From Bufo bufo (taxonomy: Eukaryota > Chordata > Amphibia > Anura > Bufonidae): a DNA stretch of 64,000 bases. Below, one piece after another: positions 1 through 9,474 of this stretch. The notes under the pieces are model-generated. The model saw only the letters and a list, made by a program, of their open reading frames with translations, was not told the DNA's origin and searched no databases. The translations under genes were made by a program, and so were the position numbers. The stretch spans positions 155,146,015 to 155,210,014 of the forward strand of contig NC_053394.1 of NCBI RefSeq assembly GCF_905171765.1. The letters run 5' to 3'. Position 1 is the first letter of the stretch. Every line of letters begins with the position of its first letter.

Positions 1-2
1 AT

Positions 3-810
3 GGGGAAGCTCCACACTCCACCGCTAGGGGGCCAAGGGCCTTCAAAGTGGATGAGTCGCTTAAAAAATTAATGGCGACAGAATGGAAACATCAAGAGAA
101 AGGCGCGGTCCTAACCAAGAGGTTCAAACTTATGTTCCCCCTACAGGACGGGGACTCCCTGGATTGGGTCCCACCACCTAAGTTGGATATGGCAATAGCC
201 AAGCTTTCCAGGAGAACCTTGGTGCCTTCCGATGACGGGAGTAATCTAAAGGATCCCCTGGATAGACGCGCAGAATGTTCGATGAGGCGTAATTATGCTG
301 CGGCGTCTGCCTCTGCCTCTGTGGCCATAGCCGGTACCGAAGTGTCTGATTTCATTCGCGCCCGCACGCTGAAGATCCAAGCAGATATAGATTCGGGAGT
401 CGCCAGAGATGACATCCTGGATCAATTTAAAACCCTGTTATTAGGCATAGATTTTATGTTTTATGGCGGATGCGTCTCAGCAGCAGCTAAGGCTAGCTGC
501 TAAGTCAATGGCTTTGTCTGCTGCCAGCAGACGGCCTTTATGGCTGAAGCCCTGGGTAGCGGACAATATATCCAAATTTAATTTGTGCTCCCTCCCTTAC
601 GAGCCTGGCAGGTTGTTCGGCTCCGAGCTAGACCGCCTCATGGAAAATCTAGCGGACAAGAAGGGAAAATCACTCCCTCAGCAATCCTTTCAAGGACGTG
701 GGAGAGGCAGAGGTGGAAGATTCCAGGGAAGAGAGAGGAACCAGAGACATTCCGAAGGTAACAGGAGAGGTAGAGGTCGCGGTCGCGGGAACCGCAGGGC
801 TGATCAATGA
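3..810 (+). pseudogene. DIRS gag-like ORF1, frameshifted, 5' end outside window
   Basis: The frame is open from the first bases of the window, so the N-terminus is missing. It resembles DIRS ORF1 (gag-like, presumed RNA binding and particle forming). One frame carries the first part to about position 458. The sequence TTTTATG is then tandemly duplicated (452-458 and 459-465), which moves the continuation (ADASQQQLRLAAKSMAL onward) into the next frame. The C-terminal ~35 residues are rich in Arg and Gly (RGRGRGG and similar), as expected for nucleic-acid binding. The stop at 808-810 overlaps the start of the pol frame. Family assignment rests on remembered DIRS gag patterns and on the neighbours. 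Confidence 0.7.
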
Positions 811-2746
811 CTCTCGGCAGCCCACCACCTACCCATCCCCACCCCCCACACTTCCACACGAATCTCCCTGCCTGAATCCTCCAGTAGGAGGTCGTTTATT
901 TTTGTTCAAAGATTTTTGGAAACAAATAATTCCAGATCCTTGGGTGCTGGAGGTCATCATGACCGGTTACAGGATTGATTTCATTTCCCAACCTCAAGAG
1001 AGGTTCGTCCTTACAGGACGTCTAACACCCAGCAGACAACTGGTCCTGGAGGACTCTGTACTCCAGTACATTGTCAAAGGGGCCTTAGAGGAGGTTCCTC
1101 CTCGCAAGCTCGGTCAGGGAGTATATTCTCCTATATTTCTTGTTCCAAAGCCGTCAGGAGACTGGCGCTTGATTATCGATCTGTGTTAACTAAATCGGTT
1201 CATCAGAAAGAAGCGTTTCCGGATGGAAACCATTCGCTCAGTCCTAAACATCCTGAACCCGGCAGACGTGATGATAACGATAGATCTGAAGGATGCTTAC
1301 CTTCATGTTCCTATCTGTCTGGCCCACAGGAAATATCTCAGAGTTGCTGTCTTCATAAAGGAGGTAGTGAAGCACTACCAGTTTGCTGTGTTGCCCTTTG
1401 GCATCTCCTCTGCGCCACACACCTTCACAAAGGTTGTGGCTCCTGTGGTCGCCCACTTAAGGCTCCACGGCTTAGAAGTCGTCCCTTATTTAGACAACTG
1501 GCTTTTAAAAGCCGCGTCCGCAGACATCTTACAAGTCCAGCTTCAACAAGCTCTCCACACTCTGCAGAACCTGGGATGGCTCGTGAATTGGGACAAATCA
1601 GAGTTGGTCCCCTCTACCACAAGGCGGTTTCTGGGGTTTGTGATAGATTCACAACTAATGACCCTATATCTGTCTCCACAGAGGAGAGACAAAGTAATAA
1701 AAGCTGCAGAGTTTCTCCTACCCCCCAGACGGGTGTCTATTCGGGTTCTCATGAGGATGTTAGGCCACATGTCAGCGTCTGCAGAGGCAGTACCTTGGCA
1801 TCTTCGGCCACTACAAGAGGAAGTCTTAGCGGTTTGGAATCGCAAACCCAAAGACCTAGATCGGAATCACTCCCTGTCTGTAGAAGTCCGTTCCTCCCTC
1901 AGGTGGTGGAAGAACCTAGTGGATGGAATGCCTTTATCCCAACCTACTTGGGTAATCCTGACCACGGACGCCTCTCTTCTAGGCTGGGGAGCCCATCTGG
2001 GACACAATACAGTTCAGAATACCTGGAATCCTCAGGAGAGACTCCTATCGTCCAATCTGAGGGAGCTAAGGGCGGTCAGGTTAGCCCTCAATCACTTCTC
2101 ACCTCTCATCCAAGGTCAAGCCGTGAGAGTACTGACCGACAACACGACTGTGGTTGCTTATCTAAACAGACAGGGAGGAACGAGATCCCGGACCCTCCTG
2201 AGGGAGGTGGGATTAATTTTATCTTGGGCAGAGAGCAATCTATCTCATCTAGTGGCAGTCCACATCAGAGGGGATCTCAATATAGTAGCAGATCGTCTAA
2301 GTCGGGGCCTTCCGGTACCAGGAGAATGGTCCCTGAACGACAACATCTTCTCCAGGATAGTCCAACGCTGGGGGACTCCCGAGATCGATTTGATGGCAAC
2401 TCGTCTGAACGCCAAAGTATTCAAATTCTGCTCCTTGTACAAGGAGGACAATCCGGTAGCGATAGATGCTCTGTCCATAACATGGAGGTTCAGGCTGGCT
2501 TATGTATTCCCTCCAATTTCCATGATACCAAGGGTATTGATGAAGATCAAGCAAGACCAGACCTCAGTGATAGCCATCTTTCCATTCTGGCCGAAGAGGT
2601 CTTGGTTCACCAAGCTCATGCAGATGAGTCAGGGAAATTATTGGAGACTTCCCCTAATACAGAACCTAGTGTACCAGAACACAGGTCCCTGTCTAGATCT
2701 GAGGAGGCTCAGTCTGACAGCCTGGAGACTGACCGGTCCCTTCTAG
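698..2746 (+). pseudogene. DIRS reverse transcriptase / RNase H / methyltransferase-like ORF, one stop, YLDN active site
   Basis: One frame runs through 698-2746 apart from a TAA at 1187-1189. RT motifs: FLVPKPSGDWRLIIDL just before the stop, TIDLKDAYLHVPI near 1280, LPFGISSAPHTFTK near 1390, and YLDN at 1487-1498. The usual second catalytic aspartate of YLDD/YVDD is Asn here (AAC at 1496-1498), which should abolish polymerisation. RNase H follows: TTDAS near 1955, Glu in LRELRA, LTDNTT near 2130 and a late Asp in NIVADRLSR. The last ~150 residues (EIDLMATRLNAKVF onward) match the methyltransferase-like domain of vertebrate DIRS pol. With the stop and the Asn, the copy is not expected to make active RT. 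Confidence 0.8.
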
Positions 2747-3725
2747 AAGCTAGAGGGCTTTCGGTGGAGGTCCTGAGAACAATCTCTCACTCCAGAGCGG
2801 ATTCTACGAATCAGAAATATTCCCGCATATTCAAAATATGATCCTCCTCTCTCTGATATTCTTCAATTCCTGCAAGATGGTCTAGACAAGGGTCTAAGCC
2901 CATCTACTCTGAGAGCCCACGTTGCTGCCTTGTCAGCATGCCTTGGTAAACCAATTTCTCAGGACCCCCTAATCAAGAGGTTCCTTAAAGGTGCTCAGAG
3001 GCTTAGGCCCAGCATCCAGAGACCAGTCCCTGAGTGGGAGCTGCCAGTGGTCCTAAGGGGGTTGTGCTCCCCCCCCCCCCTTCGAGCCTTTGGAACAGGT
3101 AGACTTAAAATACCTTTCCCTCAAAGTTACCTTTCTCTTGGCCATAACCTCAGCCAAGAGGGTTGGGGAGCTCCAGGCTCTGGGGGCAGCGGAACCATGT
3201 TTAAGTTTTCTGCAGGACAAGGTCCTGTTAAGATTTCTGCCTACCTTTCTACCAAAGGTTCCTTCATTTGTGAATACCAACCAGACAATAACACTGCCGG
3301 TGTTTTCTCCTACTTCTAACACTCCTGAGGAGGAGAGATTACTTTCCTTGGACATCCCAAGGGTCCTCAGAATATACTTGAACAGAACTGAAGAGTTCAG
3401 GAGATCAGAAAATCTGCTGATCTCTTATTCAGGGAACAACAGAGGGCTCAAGGTTTCCAAGCCCACCTTGAGCAGATGGATTAAAGAGGCTATTAAGCTG
3501 GCGTTTACGTTCCAAGACTTACCACCGCCATCCTTCTTATCTGCCCATTCTACAAGGGCAGTTTCTACATCATATGCGGAAAGGAAACTAATCCCTTTAG
3601 AGCAAATTTGTGCTGCTGCCTCGTGGAGTACGCAAAACACCTTTATTTCCCATTACCGCCTGGAGAATAGGCGTTCAGAGGGAACAGCCTTTGGACGATC
3701 TGTGTTAAATGCTGCTCGTCCATAG
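2703..3725 (+). pseudogene. DIRS tyrosine recombinase, frameshifted
   Basis: This is the integrase of DIRS elements, a phage-integrase-like tyrosine recombinase that inserts a circular DNA intermediate. Three frames must be combined. The first part (LSVEVLRTISHSRADSTNQKY) ends at a TGA at 2839-2841. The middle (KYDPPLSDILQFLQDG onward) runs to a run of about a dozen C at 3069-3081. The catalytic part follows in the third frame to 3725. Catalytic residues are all still encoded: Arg in SAKRVGEL (~3155), HSTR (~3546), Trp in AASWSTQ and Tyr in SHYRLEN (~3655). The poly-C tract is the likely slippage site for one frameshift, and a short deletion near 2830 explains the other. Confidence 0.8.
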
Positions 3726-3779
3726 GTCAGCTCTCTAACTCCTGTGGGATAATTCAACTACTTAGTAGAAGTCCTTTAG

Positions 3780-4125
3780 CCCTCCCAAAATTTGTGCGAG
3801 GTTCCTTGCTACTTCCCCACTTGTGCTGCTGGTTAGGACGAAAGGGAAGCGTCAATTTTGACGTAAATTTGTTTTCCCTTAGTCCTAACAGCAGCACACA
3901 AATATCCCTCCCTCTATGCTGTTATGATTACTTGTTAAAAAAGCAACTAGCCTTATGGAGGGCGGCCTATATAAGGAGGGGGGAATTAATTAACTAATGT
4001 ATTACTTATGATGCAGAATTTTATTCAGCAAAAATTCCGCCTGTCCTGACCAGCTTCACAGGGGCGACTACCCCACTTGTGCTGCTGTTAGGACTAAGGG
4101 AAAACAAATTTACGTCAAAATTGAC
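3780..4125 (+). repeat. DIRS 3' terminal region with inverted repeats
   Basis: A motif of about 50 bp occurs at 3851-3901 and again as its reverse complement at 4076-4125 (core ACGTCAAAATTGAC beside CTGCTGTTAGGACTAAGGG). A shorter degenerate third copy lies at 3821-3850. DIRS elements end in inverted terminal repeats plus an internal complementary region, so these are taken as the right terminal repeat and its partner. The second copy abuts the PLE reading frame at about 4126. Confidence 0.6.
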
Positions 4126-4127
4126 AC

Positions 4128-5759
4128 TTCTGAGTCTAGCTGCAATGTTTTGAACTTCTTTTTCAAATAGTTCCTTAGTGGAGCAGTTCCTTTTTGCCCT
4201 TATCATTTCTCCCCTAGGGATGTTTTTGAGAACGTGTGGTGGATGACAGGAGGAGGCAGAGAGAATAGTATTACCAGCTGTGAGCTTTCTGTGGGTATAT
4301 GTGACCACCTTATTATTGCCCTTATCCACTTCCAGACAAAGATCCAAAAAAACAATTTTTTCCGGATCGCTGGAAAAAGTTAGTTTTATTGATGTAGTAC
4401 AGTTATTTAAGTACTCTATACATTTTGCTATTCTCTCTTCGTCCCCCTGCCATACCCACAGCATGTCGTCGATAAATCGACCATACCATTTGATGTCCTC
4501 CCTATACGGGTTATTATCAGAAAAGAGGAACCTGCTTTCCCACCACGCCATGTATATATTTGCGATTGAAGGTGAGTATTTCGCTCCCATAGGGATTCCT
4601 GATTGCTGAAGGTAGTACTTTTTTTGTTAAACATAAAAAAATTATGTCTCATTAAAAAATCTATACATGAACATAAAAAATCCTGCAGCTCTGGAGTATA
4701 ATTACTATAGCATTCTAGGAACCATTTTAAAGCAACAATGGCTGATTGATGTGGTATGTTCGTGTATAATGCAGAAATATCTGCTGTTACCCAAGTAAAA
4801 TTCATATGCCAGTCAAAAGAGAAGAGGTTTCCTAATACTGTGCCAGTATCCCTCAGATATCCTGGTATTAACGGCACAAGTGGCTGTAGCAGGGAATCTG
4901 CCCATTTCGATAAATTTTCGGAGTAAGAGCCGATGCCTGCCACAATCGGACGTAATGGAGGAGGAAAGCCTGGTTTATGGATTTTAGGAAGCGCGTGAAA
5001 TACAGGTGTAATTGCATGTTCCACATATATAAATTCAGTTTCCTTTTTAGACAAAATGCCCAGGGAGTGGCCCCTGTCCAGAATTTCACAAAGCATTTTC
5101 TGACATGGGAGGAGAGGGCTGCAATCCAGTGCAAGATATGTACTAGGATCTTGCAGCATATCCAAAATCTGTTTTTTATATAACTCGCTATCTAGGATCA
5201 CTACCGCTCCTCCCTTGTCAGCTCTGCGTATTACAACATCTTGCATATTTTGTAACCCCTCAAAAGCTTTATATTCATCCTTTGTGAGATTATTTTTAAA
5301 CATTTTTTCTTCTGAATTAGCTTTCAAAGTGCAGAGGTCTCTCTGAACCAAATCCTGGAATCTGTCAAGGACCTCGGATCGGGACTGTATGGGATAGAAA
5401 CTCTTATTAGAGGTTTTATATGTAGCGGATCTATTGCATACAAAATCCCCATCCGAGTCCCTGCACATCTCCTGGAGTGAGGAGATCTGTGCTAAATCAG
5501 CAAAAGTAAAGCAAGGATATACATTTTCTGCCATGTTATTATAAAGTGTGTTACTTTCATCTGGTACATAATTTACTTCAGTGATAGTGTCCTCATTAAT
5601 AGGTGAGAAATGTTTTTTTAACGTCATTTTTCTAGCAAGTCTATTGACATCTATAATTGTGTGGTATAAGTCAAAATTTCGGGAAGGGGAGAAAGAAAAA
5701 CCCTTCCTCAAAACCCTCTCCTGTGTAGGGGAGATGGGCTTTGACGAGAGGTTAATCAC
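4128..5759 (-). pseudogene. PLE reverse transcriptase, one frameshift, 3' truncated
   Basis: Penelope RTs are telomerase-related reverse transcriptases. Recognisable blocks are ADKGGAVVILDS, ALPKIHKPGFPPPLRPIVAG, VTADISALYTNIP, GAKYSPSIANIYMAWWE and the catalytic YGRFIDDMLWVWQGD. The first 380 or so residues are in one frame. A frameshift falls in an A-rich stretch at about 4610-4625, after NFFMFNKK, and the rest is read in a second frame. Translation then runs from the linker (KEVQNIAARLR) into the DIRS inverted repeat and adds ~30 foreign residues before a stop. Methionine 5759 is only the first ATG in this frame; the true start may use the ORF1/ORF2 overlap just upstream. No GIY-YIG domain remains on this copy. 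Confidence 0.8.
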
Positions 5760-5773
5760 CTGTATGTCCTCAG

Positions 5774-6565
5774 CTATTTCCTGCGACTCGGATATCGCCT
5801 GCTTTTTGCGATGTTTTCTCCCCGCCCTGCGTTTTTTGCTTGGTTTCTATGACTGGTGCCTCCTGATGTTAATCCTTCCGAATGAATAGTGGCACCCTCC
5901 GCATTATCTGAATTGGACTCAACAGAATCCATGTCCGTAGAGCTAAATGACACACCTGTGTTTCGCTTTGCTCTGGATTTAAAACGATTCATCTTTTGGA
6001 GTATGGATCGGGGAGTTCCTGTTCTGTTGTTTGACCAGGTGTACACTGAATCTGTACTGTAATCAAGGAGGTCACGATTAAATTTGCTTTGTTGAAACTC
6101 AATAAGCATATCCTCCAGCTTGTTCAGATTCTCATTCAGTTTGGCATCCATGCTTTGAAAACTTTCACTTGATTCATGATGTTTCAGATCCTCTTGCAGT
6201 GTTTTGATCTCATTATGAGTTTCTTTCAGGGTGGTTTCTTCATGTGAAATAATTAATTCCATGAATTTTATGGAGCATTCTGATAGGATGTTATACCATT
6301 GTGTTTTAAAAGACTCAGAGTAGACTGTGGTCGGTTTTTTCTTTAACCGTAATCCCCTTAGCACCATATTTTTATCCAGGTATCTTTTTAGGGATGTGCA
6401 GTCCCACCACGTCTTTAACTCTTTCGCCAAAAGTTTCTCCAGTGAGGTCATTTTTATTGTCAGATCAATTTCACCCCGTTTGGGTGTACCTGTTGTATTA
6501 AATATATTGTCCATCTTTTTTATGCGGTCTTCACATTGCTCCATTGATCGCAATGCCGCAGACAT
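5774..6565 (-). CDS. PLE ORF1, coiled-coil protein
   Basis: A 263-aa open frame lies directly upstream of the PLE RT on the same strand, in a different frame, ending about 15 bp before the first RT methionine. It has no catalytic motif I recognise. Residues ~35-165 contain long Leu/Glu/Lys-rich stretches of coiled-coil character (ETTLKETHNEIKTLQEDLK). The C-terminal ~60 residues are polar and basic, ending in GRGENIAKSRRYPSRRK. Position and character suggest an accessory, possibly RNA-binding, ORF1. It could instead be the N-terminal extension of the RT ORF separated by a frameshift, because the RT frame is open upstream of its methionine with another basic stretch. Confidence 0.6.
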   Translation of the reverse strand: MSAALRSMEQCEDRIKKMDNIFNTTGTPKRGEIDLTIKMTSLEKLLAKELKTWWDCTSLKRYLDKNMVLRGLRLKKKPTTVYSESFKTQWYNILSECSIKFMELIISHEETTLKETHNEIKTLQEDLKHHESSESFQSMDAKLNENLNKLEDMLIEFQQSKFNRDLLDYSTDSVYTWSNNRTGTPRSILQKMNRFKSRAKRNTGVSFSSTDMDSVESNSDNAEGATIHSEGLTSGGTSHRNQAKNAGRGENIAKSRRYPSRRK

Positions 6566-6854
6566 ATTTTGAACAATACAGCAGGTTCTGGATCTCAGGC
6601 CAAAAATAACTTTTACGTATTACAGGTGGAGGGAGTGCACGCTGGTTCGCATATGCATATAGAGAAAAGAAAAGTTGCAGCTCTCACCTCTAATCACCCT
6701 TGTGAAGCACGGAAGATGTGGCTTGAACCCAGCCACGCTTGATATGTCCAAAAACAAAGGGTCAATTCCAGCTTCTGACGTATAAAATAAATGTTCTTTA
6801 TTCGGCTTTCAAAGTTTAAGATCCAACATACATCACATGGAGAGACACAAAGTA

Positions 6855-6902
6855 ATTGTGACGCGTTTCGGGCTATGGTATTGAGCCCTTCATCAAGACA
6901 AT
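6855..6902 (-). ncRNA. hammerhead-ribozyme-like motif in PLE
   Basis: On the minus strand this 48 nt stretch can be laid out as a type I hammerhead. Stem I is AUUGU with ACAAU (5 bp, perfect). The core is UGAUGA with one extra U before it. Stem II is GGGCU with AGCCC closing a 9 nt loop. GAAAC follows, then two bases and GUC, the usual cleavage triplet, directly before the second stem I strand. Stem III is nearly absent, as in the minimal hammerheads reported from Penelope-like elements. It lies between the endonuclease half of one PLE copy and ORF1 of the next, where PLE ribozymes are expected. The extra U in the core may reduce or abolish activity. Confidence 0.6.
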
Positions 6903-7080
6903 ACATAGTGCACTAAAAACAGATACTTATATACAACACAAATGGGTTCCTCCTCTTTCTCTAATTGAGGTTACATCCCAAGCCCAGGTGTTCCTGGATT
7001 AGGTGGGAAGTCCAACCAAGAACACATGGGCGGGGAGGCAGCAATTCAATATTGTGCATTTGAAATCACATACTGATGAA

Positions 7081-8106
7081 CTACATATACTGCAAAGTTA
7101 GATCATATTTTCTGTTTAGACCCTTCTGTATGCATGTTTCCAGAATAAACATCCAATATGTTTCTATGCTCAAAAGCTTCTGTTTGCGATCTCCTCCTCT
7201 AATTGGTGCAGAAACAACCTCCACGCCCTGCACAGAAAATGCAGAGATGTTGCCCTTGTGAACAGTGGCAAAATGCATTGTTGCCGCTGAAACATTCCGA
7301 GACATACAATCAGGGACATCACTTAAATGCTTCCTTATGCGTACTTTTAAATCATTTGTGGTGCAGCCCACATATTGTAGACTGCATATTTTACATGTTA
7401 TGACATATACTACGTGGTCTGTATTGCAGTTTATATATTGCTTCAGCACATGCTTTTTGTTATTGGCCATAGATATGACCTCTTTTGAGATAAACATATG
7501 TCGACAGCAAATGCATTTTTTGCTACCACATTTGTAATTCCCATTGGTTTTAGGCCAGGTGCATATTCTGGGGATATTTTCCCTGAATAGACTCGGGCTG
7601 ATTTTTTGACCCACTGTGGGGGCTCTTTTCGCTACACATCTAATCCCTGTGGATGCTATGTTTCTCCATTCCTCATTGAAGTTTAGAACCGGAAGATGTT
7701 TCCGTATAATTTTACATATCTTGAAATAGTCTCTACTATAGTTGGTAGTAAAAGTAATAGGTTCATCTTTGTTCAGAATATTTTCTTTCCTGTTTTTTGT
7801 TTTATTTTTGTTTTTGTTTTTGCTTCTGTATTTTTTCCCTTCCTTTGTATTTTCGTTCTCATTCTTATTTTCACTATTATTATTTCTTTTGGAAAAAATG
7901 AGAGTCTCCTTATCTTTTGATCTGGCAAAATGTATACCTCTATTTATACTGGTTTGGGTGTATCCTCTCTTTCTGAGTTTAGCTGCAATGTTTTGAACTT
8001 CTTTTTCAAATAGTTCCTTAGTGGAGCAGTTCCGTTTTGCCCTTATCATTTCTCCCTTAGGGATGTTTTTGAGAACGTGTGGTGGATGACAGGAGGAGGC
8101 AGAGAG
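7081..8106 (-). pseudogene. PLE GIY-YIG endonuclease domain, 5' truncated
   Basis: The open frame starts in foreign sequence at 8187, and the PLE part begins at about 8106 (SASSCHPPHVLKNIPKGE). It is the C-terminal half of a PLE protein: linker, a Lys/Asn-rich stretch (KNENENTKEGKKYRSKNKNKNK), a Cys cluster CGSKKCICCRH that may bind zinc, then a GIY-YIG nuclease with VVYVITCKICSLQYVGCTTNDLKVRIRKHL and a downstream Glu in SIETYWMF. The domain is intact to its stop at 7081-7083. It lacks the RT half, so it cannot act alone as a retroelement. Confidence 0.8.
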
Positions 8107-8328
8107 AAGCTGGACACGGGGCACGAACTGGCGCTCTACGCCTTGGAGGTGCTGGCCTACCCTGCCGCCAGCGTTTTGTATGAGCATGTATTTAGTGCTG
8201 CTGGTAGCATTATAACAGATAAGCGTATCCGCCTGTCAACTGAAAATGGTGACAGGTTGACTCTTATAAAAATGGACAAGGCCTGGATTGACCATGACTT
8301 CTGGACTTTACCAGAGGAAAGCGGGTGA
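8104..8328 (+). pseudogene. hAT transposase C-terminal dimerisation domain fragment
   Basis: About 70 residues match the hATC domain: a hydrophobic lead (ALEVLAYPAASVLYEHVFSAAGSI), then KRIRLSTENGDRL and an aromatic tail ending in TLPEESG. hATC domains dimerise hAT transposases. The DDE catalytic core and BED zinc finger are missing, because the PLE abuts the fragment on its 5' side at 8106. The stop is at 8326-8328. Confidence 0.75.
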
Positions 8329-8479
8329 ACATAAAGGCACTTTAAATGTGTTGTTTATAATGTACTGAATACACTGTATTCCCATGCACCCCTTCCACCA
8401 CAAACAAGGGTATATGGTTGAATCTTCCTTTTCTCATCCTCCTCCTCCTTTTCCATCATATCAACATGCTTATTCGTCA

Positions 8480-9250
8480 CATATAATGCCCTCGCATATA
8501 TGCCCTTCGCATATAATGTTTTAGAGGGTCAGCTCAGCTGCAGGCCCTCGCATATAATTTTTTAGAGGGTCAGCTCAGCTTCAGGCCCTCGCATATAATT
8601 TTTTAGAGGGTCGGCTCACCAGCAGGCCCTCACCTACAATCTTTTACAGGGTCAGCTCACCTTCAGGCCCTCGCATATAATTTTTTAGAGGGTCAGCTCA
8701 CCAGCAGGACTTTACCTACAATCTTTTACTGGGTCAGCTCACCAGCAGGACTTTACCTACAATCTTTTACTGGGTCAGCTCACCAGCAGGCCCGCACATT
8801 AAATCTTTTACAGGGTCAGGTCACCAGCAGGCTCGCACCTCAAATCTTTTACAGGGTCAGCTCACCAGCAGGCCTGCACCTCAAATATTTTACAGGGTCA
8901 GCTCTGAAAGCCCTCACATTACATTTTTTAGAGGGTCAGCTCACCTGCATGCCCTCGCATATAATGATTTACAGGGTCAGCTCACCTGAAGGCCCTCGCA
9001 TATGTTTTAGAGGGCCAGCTCACCAGCAGGCCTGCACCAAAAATCTTTTACAGGGTCAGCTCACCAGCAGGCCTGCACCTAAAATCTTTTACAGGGTCAG
9101 CTCACCTTCAGGCCCTTGCATATAATTTTTTATACGGTCAGCTCACCAACAGACCTTCACCTACAATCTTTTGCAGGGTCAGCAAACCTGCAGGCCTGCA
9201 CCTAAAATCTTTTTCAGGGTCAGCTCACCTGCAGGCCCTCACTTAATTAT
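8480..9250 (+). repeat. ~42 bp minisatellite in the hAT 3' region
   Basis: The unit is of the form GGTCAGCTCACCAGCAGG, then CCCTCGCATATAA or CCTGCACCTAAAAT, then CTTTTACA. About 18 copies are seen, with two main variants (AT-rich and GC-rich middle). Degenerate units resume at 9475-9580 after the 18S fragment, so the fragment sits inside the array. Confidence 0.85.
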
Positions 9251-9255
9251 ACCTA

Positions 9256-9474
9256 ATAGGTAATTTGCACGCATGCTGCCTTGCTTAGATGTGGTAGCCG
9301 TAGCTGTTTCTCAGGCTCCCTCTTCGGAATCGAACCATGATTCTCCCGTTACCCATGGTCTACATGGTTTGGGCTGAAAATAACATCGAAAGTTGATAGG
9401 ACAGACATCTGAATGGATTGTCGCCATTACGGGGACGTGCGATCATCCCCAGGTTATCTAGAGTCACCAAAGCG
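9256..9474 (-). pseudogene. 18S rRNA fragment (antisense to plus strand), ~220 bp
   Basis: Read on the minus strand, this matches the conserved 5' domain of eukaryotic 18S rRNA over about 220 nt. Recognised landmarks on the plus strand are GTAATTTGC, GATGTGGTAGCCGT, TTTCTCAGGCTCCCTC, GGAATCGAACC, ATCGAAAGTTGATAGG and GGTTATCTAGAGTCACCAAAG, in the right order and spacing. There are scattered substitutions and a ~5 bp insertion after GTAGCCGT, so it is a decayed copy and not a functional rRNA gene. It is flanked on both sides by the same hAT minisatellite. Confidence 0.85.

Larger units (their letters stand above)
1..4125 (+). mobile_element. DIRS-type tyrosine-recombinase retrotransposon, 3' part
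   Basis: The order gag-like ORF, reverse transcriptase/RNase H/methyltransferase-like ORF, then tyrosine recombinase is the DIRS order. The element runs off the left edge, so the left terminal repeat is not seen. The right edge is placed at about 4125, where DIRS terminal sequence gives way to Penelope sequence. The coding frames carry a 7 bp duplication, an in-frame stop and at least two frameshifts, so this copy is dead. Confidence 0.85.
4126..6700 (-). mobile_element. Penelope-like element, 5' part, cut by DIRS
   Basis: Read on the minus strand, this piece holds the PLE 5' region, ORF1 and most of the RT ORF. It stops inside the RT-to-endonuclease linker where DIRS terminal sequence begins. 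The endonuclease half that should follow may lie on the far side of the DIRS insertion, outside the window. About 140 bp at its 3' edge (4130-4270) repeats the 5' edge of the neighbouring PLE piece (7975-8106). Confidence 0.75.
6600..8106 (-). mobile_element. Penelope-like element, 3' part, upstream of the 5' part
   Basis: This piece carries the linker, the endonuclease domain and the 3' region, on the same strand as the 4126-6700 piece and before it in reading order. PLEs typically occur as head-to-tail tandems in which a 5'-truncated copy precedes a fuller copy. Here the 5' truncation is sharp at 8106, next to hAT coding sequence. The exact boundary between the two copies is not resolved within 6570-7080. 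Confidence 0.7.

Noticed and set aside
1183..2841. 552-aa frame overlapping the DIRS RT
   Set aside because: Its first ~500 codons are the shadow of the RT frame; only the last ~45 codons are real (start of the recombinase).
7696..7996. Phe-rich hydrophobic plus-strand frames resembling membrane segments
   Set aside because: They are the complement of the Lys/Asn-rich linker of the PLE endonuclease.
8480..9250. Could the ~42 bp repeats be a CRISPR array?
   Set aside because: No constant-repeat/variable-spacer pattern, units are contiguous and diverged, and the context is an animal hAT transposon.
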